64,000 nt of DNA, taken from contig CAYWMD010000001.1 in the NCBI GenBank assembly GCA_964458575.1, forward strand, positions 310,001 through 374,000, in the 5' to 3' direction. The notes under the pieces are model-generated. The model was given only the letters and a program-made list of their open reading frames with translations, did not search any database and was not told where the DNA came from. Below, piece by piece: positions 59,701 to 64,000 of this stretch (the first letter of the stretch is position 1; every line of letters starts with the position of its first letter). The position numbers and the translations under genes are program-made. The stretch is from CAYWMD01 sp964458575 (lineage in GTDB: Bacteria; Verrucomicrobiota; Verrucomicrobiia; Limisphaerales; JADLHS01).

Positions 59701-60157
59701 CCGGCGCTTTGGCAGGATCAACGGCAAGGTAGTATTGATAAACCCAACCGAGCCCCGTTGCGTCCGGCCCAAGCTGCGGCTTCACGCCCTCGGGCATGGC
59801 GGCCTGGAGATAATTCAGCCGCTCCAACACGCGCGTGCGCGCGAAGTAGGTATCGACGTTGTCCTCGAAGATGATCGTGATAAGCGAGAAGCCGAACATG
59901 GACGTCGCGCGCACGTCCTTTACACCGGCGAGACCTTGCAGGCCGGTCGAGAGCGGGAACGTCACCTGATCCTCGACCTCCTGCGGACTGCGGCCCATCC
60001 AGTCGGCATAGACGAGCACCTGATTTTCCGTGAGGTCGGGAATCGCATCCACCGGCGTGCGAAGCACCGCGCGCACACCGAGCGCGATGATCATCAGCGC
60101 CCCGCACAGCACCAGGAAGCGGTTTTTGAGACTCCATTCGATGATGCGTGGGATCAT
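56702..60157 (-). CDS. CusA/CzcA-type heavy-metal efflux RND pump
   Basis: 1151 residues from the ATG at 60157, longer than the usual ~1040. RND blocks: IPDLTENQVLVYADWMGRSPQEVEDQVTFPLST, VRATSMFGFSLITIIFEDNVDTYFARTRVLERL, VLVDAAIVVTENVIRHCER (TM4 Asp), FGKEFMPPLNEGSLLYMPVLLPKTSL, and at the end VGYIALFGTAVQTGVVMVVYLEE...LRLRPKVMTVATIVASLLPIMWS. Two low-complexity inserts break the alignment: RKRLEMEQRGKGEKGSEGG... (about 430-470, read from a DNA palindrome) and RSGMGNRTDRTDATSGGG (about 873). It is the pump of the copper/silver export complex with the CusB and TolC genes upstream. Confidence 0.94.
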   Translation of the reverse strand: MIPRIIEWSLKNRFLVLCGALMIIALGVRAVLRTPVDAIPDLTENQVLVYADWMGRSPQEVEDQVTFPLSTGLQGLAGVKDVRATSMFGFSLITIIFEDNVDTYFARTRVLERLNYLQAAMPEGVKPQLGPDATGLGWVYQYYLAVDPAKAPGGGYDLGKLRAVQDWHVRYQLASVQGVAEVASIGGFVKQYQIELSSTKMRAANVSLGEVMGAVQNANLNVGGKVIEENGAEFVLRGIGLVAQPEDLELIAVKAVDGTPIFLKDIATVQIGGDFRRGALDINGAEAVGGTVVMRTGENAKAVIERVKARIAEIAPSLPPGISIRPFYDRSTLIDRTIDTLKHALVEEIILVTLAHIIFLWHFRSILIVTLPLPISILISFLLMKEFGITSNIMSLTGIAIAIGVLVDAAIVVTENVIRHCERAEEEKRKRLEMEQRGKGEKGSEGGLSSSPLPLFPSAADCRLTATETWQVTLEACKQVGRPIFFAMAIIILAFVPVFALTGQEGKLFHPLAWTKTFAMVGSTLLAVTVVPVLCSLLVRGPFHAEDKNLIMRVLLKIYDPVLNWALRHRKTVIGAAALLLATALLIAFGLPRAWTANLRNAGWTRTANLVQGFGKEFMPPLNEGSLLYMPVLLPKTSLTEIQRVMAWQDQVMAGVPEIETVAGKLGRFQTPTDPAPTEMLETTITLKPEWIPTNRTVLGFVKLPRVVRNPAWREGMTIEKLKAELTEKMKVVPGYVPAFLQPIENRILMLYTGIRAQVGVKIYGDNLDALQQKAFEVEALVKQIHGAAGVSPSRVQGKPYLNVKVDRRAMARYGLSARDVLDAVEVAIGGKNVSVTIEGRERYPIQVRLERGERDDIAKIGRILIATRSGMGNRTDRTDATSGGGMGAGGESKNEGAYIPLAMVATTTREVGANEIASENGRLRAYVQANVQDRNLGGFVNDVEAALKKMNWGSMTYKMTGDYENQRRFAQTMQFVFPAVMLIIFIMLYMVYHSAAEAAHVLLAVPFALSGGVFLQKLLGYNFNGAVWVGYIALFGTAVQTGVVMVVYLEEMLKKRMAERGALFNSADLIQAVKDGARLRLRPKVMTVATIVASLLPIMWSHRQGAEVMKPLATPVIGGMVSSLIHILIVTPVIFAWLRERELRRRVKST
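58782..58853. repeat. Inverted repeat in frame within cusA-like gene
   Basis: Left arm 58782-58796 (GCAGAGGGGAAAAGG) and right arm 58839-58853 (CCTTTTCCCCTCTGC) are perfect 15-base complements, 42 bases apart. It adds about 30-40 residues to the cytoplasmic loop after TM4 without breaking the frame. Confidence 0.85.
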
Positions 60158-60168
60158 GGTCGCCTCGC

Positions 60169-61845
60169 TCAGGGTTTAACTTCCGACCCGCAATCCAGCA
60201 TCTCCTTGCCGAACCACGGATTTCGCACCTCGGGTTGCAACTGGATCCAATCCGCGCGGTTCGGCGCACCCGGGAATGCATCCTTGGTCATCGGGCAGCG
60301 GAAGACTTTCAGGGCGGCAAACTCCATGCCTTTCTTCCGGGCTGCCTGCGCTAGAGGAACGGCGGCGTCACTGAATTGATAAAATGTCCTGCGAGCGGCT
60401 TGCAAAGTGTCCGCGGCATTCAGATTGCCGACCTTTTCAGCCGGCTGAATCAAAGCCTGCCAGGCATTGCGGTCCTCGAAGGCGTTGACCAACCCCGGCA
60501 TTGCCGTATGTGCTTTTGCAGCTCGGGCATTGAATTCCTTCAAATCGTCGGCTGCGAGTGCGGCTCCAAGTGCGTCCGCCAGTTTGAGGTAGTCAGCGAC
60601 CACTGTTCGCTGGGCCTCGGTAAGTGCAGGCAAATCGGTGGCATGATGCGCAGTTTTGCTCTCCGGCGCGTGCGTGGCGAATGAGCGGTTCATCTCCGCC
60701 TGTCCGTCCATCAACAGGTTGCCGTTCACCACCGCCATTTCGCCGGCAGTCAACCCGTTTAGAATCTCCACAAGTGAATCGCCACGACGACCGAGCTGCA
60801 ACACGCGGCGCGCATATCCGCCACCACCCTGATCCACAAAAGCCACGGCTTCCGGCCCGGTTTGGATGATCGCGCTCCGTGGCACTGCCAGCACTTCCGG
60901 CGTCTCCAGCTGCACGATGCCATCGGCATAAACCCGGTGCGCAAACAGCCGCCGTCCATTCACGATGGGATTTTCCAACTCAACGCGGACCTTCGTCGCA
61001 CGCGTCGTTTCATCCAGATTCGGGTCCATGAATTTAATCGTACCTGTGACGATTTTGCCCGGCAGCGACGGCGTGGTGACGTCTACCTTCTGCCCCAGGT
61101 GAATCCACGGCAAATCCTGCTCGTAAGCGCTGAACTGAAACCACATCGTCGAGAAGTCCGCGATCGCCAAGAGCTTTTCGCCCTCTTGAACATATTGGCC
61201 AGCGACGACGTTCTTTTCGGTCACTGTGCCGCTGATGGGCGCGAGGATTTGGGACGTCAGCGCATTGGCGGGTTTGTTGATCAGCGATTCAATTTGTTTA
61301 GCGGTCAAACCCAGTTGTTTTAAACGCGACGCAGCGCCGGCTTGCAATGCGTAGTTGGTGGCTCCGACGGCGATGCGATACTCATGCTCGGTTTGGAGCA
61401 GCATCGGGCTGTAGAATTCCGCGAGCGGCTCGCCAGCTTTAACCTCGGCACCGACGAAATTGACGTAGAGTTTTTCAATTCGCCCGCCGACGTAGGCCGA
61501 CAACACACGCCGTCGCGTGTCGTCCTGTTCCATTGTCCCCGCGACGTTCAGGTTTTTTTCGAGCGCCTGGGTTTTGACCTCGGTGGTTTGCACGTTGAGC
61601 ACGCGGACCGAGTTGGACGAGAGGGTGATGATATCGCCACTCACGTCGAAACCGGGTTCGCCTTCGTAAACGGGCGTCAACTCCATGCCGCAAATGGTGC
61701 AATGGCCCGGCTTGTCGGATTTGATCCACGGATGCATGGCGCTCTGATAATAGAGCACCTTGCGCGTCTCGGGTTTCTTTTCGGACCTGCCGCAGCCAGC
61801 CAAGATCACAGCTGCGACCAACAGAACGTACACGACGTATTTCAT
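60169..61845 (-). CDS. CusB-type efflux adaptor lipoprotein with heavy-metal-binding and DUF3347 domains
   Basis: 558 residues from the ATG at 61845. Lipoprotein signal (VYVLLVAAVILAGCG). A short heavy-metal-binding domain (YYQSAMHPWIKSDKPGHCTICGMELTPVYEG, Cys/His/Met) comes first. The membrane-fusion part follows, with VGGRIEKLYVNFVGAEVKAGEPLAEFYSPMLLQTEHEY, QILAPISGTVTEKNVVAGQYVQEGEKLLAIADFSTMWFQF and RVELENPIVNGRRLFAHRVYADG. The last 150 residues form a DUF3347 domain (VADYLKLADALGAALAADDLKEFNARAAKAH ... FRCPMTKDAFPGAPNRADWIQLQPEVRNPWFGKEMLDCG), with possible copper ligands. It joins the inner pump and the outer channel. The TolC gene overlaps its start by 4 bases. Confidence 0.93.
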   Translation of the reverse strand: MKYVVYVLLVAAVILAGCGRSEKKPETRKVLYYQSAMHPWIKSDKPGHCTICGMELTPVYEGEPGFDVSGDIITLSSNSVRVLNVQTTEVKTQALEKNLNVAGTMEQDDTRRRVLSAYVGGRIEKLYVNFVGAEVKAGEPLAEFYSPMLLQTEHEYRIAVGATNYALQAGAASRLKQLGLTAKQIESLINKPANALTSQILAPISGTVTEKNVVAGQYVQEGEKLLAIADFSTMWFQFSAYEQDLPWIHLGQKVDVTTPSLPGKIVTGTIKFMDPNLDETTRATKVRVELENPIVNGRRLFAHRVYADGIVQLETPEVLAVPRSAIIQTGPEAVAFVDQGGGGYARRVLQLGRRGDSLVEILNGLTAGEMAVVNGNLLMDGQAEMNRSFATHAPESKTAHHATDLPALTEAQRTVVADYLKLADALGAALAADDLKEFNARAAKAHTAMPGLVNAFEDRNAWQALIQPAEKVGNLNAADTLQAARRTFYQFSDAAVPLAQAARKKGMEFAALKVFRCPMTKDAFPGAPNRADWIQLQPEVRNPWFGKEMLDCGSEVKP

Positions 61846-63158
61846 TGCTTGATTCCTCCGTTGGGCGTTTCAGTTTGGGTATTGAGCATTTGCAGCGCTT
61901 CGAGATCGCCAAGTCCACAGCAGAGGACCAGTTCGGAAAGCATTTGGTATTGCTCGGACACTGCACGCGCATACATGAGTCGCGCCTCGACGAGCATCCG
62001 GCGGGCGTCGAGCACGTCGCGCAACATGCCACGCCCGGTTTCCCACGCCGCCCGGGCGCTTGCGATGGCGGTCTCGCTGCGCGGAATGATTTCATCGCGA
62101 TAAACCACGGCCTCGCGACGCGCGGCATCAATTTTCACCGTGAGGTTGTGAATTTCCTCGCGCACCGAGAGCAAATAATCCGCTGCCTCGGCTTCGGTGG
62201 CCTTCAGCTTCGCTACATCCCGCCGGATTTCCGCGCGGTATTTGCTGCGATTGAACAGCGGAAGATTGAAATTCAACATGAACTCCGTCTGCCGCCACTC
62301 GGCATTTTCGGAGTAGTTGCGACTTTCCACACCAAGGCTCACGTCCGGCAGGCGCGAACGACGGGTGGCCGCCACCATTGCCTGCGATTGTTTGATCTGC
62401 TCGCGCAGCATGCGGAGCTTGGGTTCGTATCGGGCGGCAAGATCCACGAGCCGTTGGTTGTAAATCACCGGCGCGGCCACCGGCGGCAGTTGCAGCGAAG
62501 GCCACGGCGATTGCAGCTCGCGATTCAGGAAGCGGTTCAAGATTACCCGTTCATGCGCGAGTTTCTCCCGGTCCGACTGTAACTGGGTTGTGCGCCGGGC
62601 GCGTTCGTTCTGGATCTGGAGCAGTTCCATCTGCGTAGCGGTGCCGGAGCGATATCTCGTGTCCGTGGCCGCACTCGTCAGTTGGACAAACGCCAGATCC
62701 TGCTCATCGATGGCCACAATCCGTTCGGCCAGCGCCGTGCGGAACATCGCCTGGGCGAACTCGCTGCGAAGTATCTGAAACTGGTAATCCGCGTTGGCAC
62801 TCTCCACTCCGAGTTCCGCAATGGCGACGCGCCGGGCGAGCGCGGGTTTGCCCCAGAGCGGGAGCTTTTGTTCGGCGCCGTATAGAATGTCGCCATTCTC
62901 GGCGCGCATCATTTCGTCCGCCGCCATGCCGCCGACCCGCACCATGGGATCCTCCCACGTGCGCACGGCAGCCACGCCAGCCGCAGCGGCGTTGGTGCGT
63001 GCCGCAGCGGCAGCGAGCGCAGGATGATTGGTGCGCATCTCCTCCGCGAACTGGTTCACCGCCTCGGGCGTCAATACCAAGACGTTGGCCTCCTCGCCAT
63101 TGGCGAAGCCAACGCGGGCGGCAAACCCCAGCAAACCCAGCAAAATTAATTCTTTCAT
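61842..63158 (-). CDS. TolC-family outer-membrane efflux channel (CusC-like)
   Basis: 438 residues from the ATG at 63158 (GTG two codons upstream also possible), with a signal peptide (MKELILLGLLGFAARVGFANGEEA). Long helical repeats of the OEP family: VNQFAEEMRTNHPALAAAAARTNAA, RRVAIAELGVESANADYQFQILRSEFAQAMFRTALAERIVAIDEQDLAFVQLTSAATDTRYRSGTATQMELLQIQNERARRT, and a matching second half ending SEQYQMLSELVLCCGLGDLEALQML. It is the outer-membrane part of the metal export complex, first in the order TolC, CusB, CusA. Confidence 0.92.
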   Translation of the reverse strand: MKELILLGLLGFAARVGFANGEEANVLVLTPEAVNQFAEEMRTNHPALAAAAARTNAAAAGVAAVRTWEDPMVRVGGMAADEMMRAENGDILYGAEQKLPLWGKPALARRVAIAELGVESANADYQFQILRSEFAQAMFRTALAERIVAIDEQDLAFVQLTSAATDTRYRSGTATQMELLQIQNERARRTTQLQSDREKLAHERVILNRFLNRELQSPWPSLQLPPVAAPVIYNQRLVDLAARYEPKLRMLREQIKQSQAMVAATRRSRLPDVSLGVESRNYSENAEWRQTEFMLNFNLPLFNRSKYRAEIRRDVAKLKATEAEAADYLLSVREEIHNLTVKIDAARREAVVYRDEIIPRSETAIASARAAWETGRGMLRDVLDARRMLVEARLMYARAVSEQYQMLSELVLCCGLGDLEALQMLNTQTETPNGGIKQ

Positions 63159-63244
63159 GATCACAATTCTTCCACGAACTCAGGACGAGGACACACCGCA
63201 ACCGGCCGGCGCGGTACACACCACAGGCGTTTAGTTCGGAAGAA

Positions 63245-63586
63245 TCAGATCAGCAGGGCGCAATGCCGCGTGAAGAGCGGCACGCTGGTCGTGGCAAGGG
63301 ATGAACAAACCGAAAGCGAGCGGATGCGGGCTTCAACGGCGGGCAAAGTCCAAGCGACGAAAGCCGGCGCAAACAGCCCGAGTTCATGCTGAAGACCCGC
63401 CCGGACCGGGGCCGCAGGAGAGGATGCTGGTTCGGGTGGTGAAGGCGTGACGCAGCAACCCGACCCGCCGCAATCGCAGCAGGTACACTTGGCTGGCACA
63501 ACCCCACCGGCTCGCGCCGGCAGGATAACCACGGCCTGCGCCCAAACCATCACCAAGCCCAAACAGATGGCAGACAGCCGTTTCAC
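63245..63586 (-). CDS. Small Cys-rich secreted protein, unknown
   Basis: 113 residues from the ATG at 63586, with a signal peptide (MKRLSAICLGLVMVWAQAVVILPARAGG). A Cys cluster (CTCCDCGGSGCC) follows directly, then a Pro/Ala linker and a hydrophobic C-terminal part. It lies between the YHS-like gene and the TolC gene, in the metal-efflux operon direction, so metal binding through the Cys cluster is a reasonable inference. No family recognised. Confidence 0.6.
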   Translation of the reverse strand: MKRLSAICLGLVMVWAQAVVILPARAGGVVPAKCTCCDCGGSGCCVTPSPPEPASSPAAPVRAGLQHELGLFAPAFVAWTLPAVEARIRSLSVCSSLATTSVPLFTRHCALLI

Positions 63587-63602
63587 GTTTCAATCATAGC
63601 AG

Positions 63603-63632
63603 GACGAGGCCGGCCGCGCCTCGTCTTTTTTT
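63603..63632 (+). terminator. Rho-independent terminator-like hairpin (plus-strand sense)
   Basis: Stem GACGAGGC (63603-63610) and GCCTCGTC (63618-63625), 7-base loop, then seven T. On the plus strand it is a textbook terminator, but both flanking genes are on the minus strand. It may stop antisense transcription, or act as a plain hairpin between the two genes. Confidence 0.6.
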
Positions 63633-63641
63633 GGCAGGGAT

Positions 63642-63941
63642 TTATTTCTTCTTGGCTGCGGCCTCGGCGTCTTGCAGCTTTTTCATGTATTTGGCCGGGT
63701 CTTTGTCGAATTTCTTGCGGCAGGACTTGCAGCACATCTTGATCTCCTGGCCTTCGTATGTGAACGAGTATGGCTTCATACCAGGGTCCGCGCCGAGCTT
63801 TTCATCAGTGACGATGCATTTGTCGAGGGGGTACGGCTTGGCCTTGGCCTCGGTTTGCTTGTCCGCGGCCAAACCCGCCAGCGGTGCGGCGAGAAAAGCA
63901 ACGGCCAGTGTAAGGGCTGTAATGGCTTTGGTTCGTTTCAT
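63642..63941 (-). CDS. Small secreted YHS/TRASH-like metal-binding protein
   Basis: 99 residues from the ATG at 63941, with a signal peptide (MKRTKAITALTLAVAFLAAPLAGLA). The core is KPYPLDKCIVTDEKLGADPGMKPYSFTYEGQEIKMCCKSCRKKFDKDPAKYMKKL: one Cys early (KCIV) and CC/C at MCCKSC, a YHS- or TRASH-like set for a copper- or heavy-metal ion. It stands at the head of the efflux operon, in the same direction. Ends with a Lys-rich helix. Probably periplasmic metal chaperone. Confidence 0.78.
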   Translation of the reverse strand: MKRTKAITALTLAVAFLAAPLAGLAADKQTEAKAKPYPLDKCIVTDEKLGADPGMKPYSFTYEGQEIKMCCKSCRKKFDKDPAKYMKKLQDAEAAAKKK

Positions 63942-64000
63942 AGTGTGTCGTTCTGACAGGGATTATACCGCGATTCACGGTGGATCATTCAAACAAATTT

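Overview
The window reads as a chromosome segment of a GC-rich, Gram-negative bacterium, most likely from the phylum Verrucomicrobiota (Limisphaerales/Pedosphaera-like). The signs are several H-X9-DG type pseudopilins in tandem, sulfatases next to esterases and glycosidase-like proteins, a giant two-component propeller kinase, many outer-membrane and lipoprotein signals, and short palindromic GGGAGAGGG repeats between genes. The taxonomic call is inference from gene style; there is no rRNA or marker gene in the window. No tRNA, rRNA, CRISPR array, IS element or phage gene was seen.

Region 1 (1-16.1 kb, all on the minus strand) is a surface/secreted-protein region: a truncated lysyl-oxidase-like protein, an endonuclease/exonuclease/phosphatase (EEP) protein, four tandem paralogous pseudopilins, a secreted propeller protein, a LuxR-type response regulator, a propeller sensor kinase, a GH84-like glycosidase, a lipoprotein metallophosphoesterase and a second EEP paralogue. 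A near-identical 16-bp palindrome (TCGCAT-CTTC-ATGCGA) lies upstream of three of these transcription units, including the response regulator itself, which suggests a small local regulon.

Region 2 (16.1-35.4 kb) is mixed metabolism: TrmH-like RNA methyltransferase, a sulfatase-esterase-glycosidase-like operon, two small membrane-anchored or secreted proteins, a second sulfatase, a sugar ABC operon (binding protein, permease, ribokinase, but no ATPase), an outer-membrane MetA-type protein, TrpB2, a large hybrid PAS histidine kinase, and a UroD-type plus homocysteine S-methyltransferase-type pair.

Region 3 (35.5-46 kb) is the most interesting block. It holds a tetraheme cytochrome c, a Tat-type 4Fe-4S protein, an NrfD-type quinol membrane subunit, an octaheme hydroxylamine-oxidoreductase-like cytochrome, an unknown 171-residue protein, an alginate-export-type porin, a tandem DUF2249 protein, a heme-copper/NnrS-like membrane protein and a DUF59 protein. 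Facing it are a Crp/Fnr-Dnr type regulator and a third DUF2249 protein. Two promoters in the block share the same FNR/DNR-type box and -10 at identical spacing. I read it as an anaerobically induced quinol-to-nitrogen-oxide respiratory module.

Region 4 (46-64 kb) holds a radical SAM protein, a beta-CASP metallo-beta-lactamase protein, an active/inactive M16 peptidase pair, a PHP/CehA-type metallohydrolase, an ENPP-type phosphodiesterase, an AraC regulator, and a copper/silver-type RND efflux operon (small YHS-like protein, Cys-rich protein, TolC, CusB with DUF3347, CusA). Intergenic-type repeats have been absorbed into several coding regions: the second M16 protein, the NnrS-like protein and CusA.
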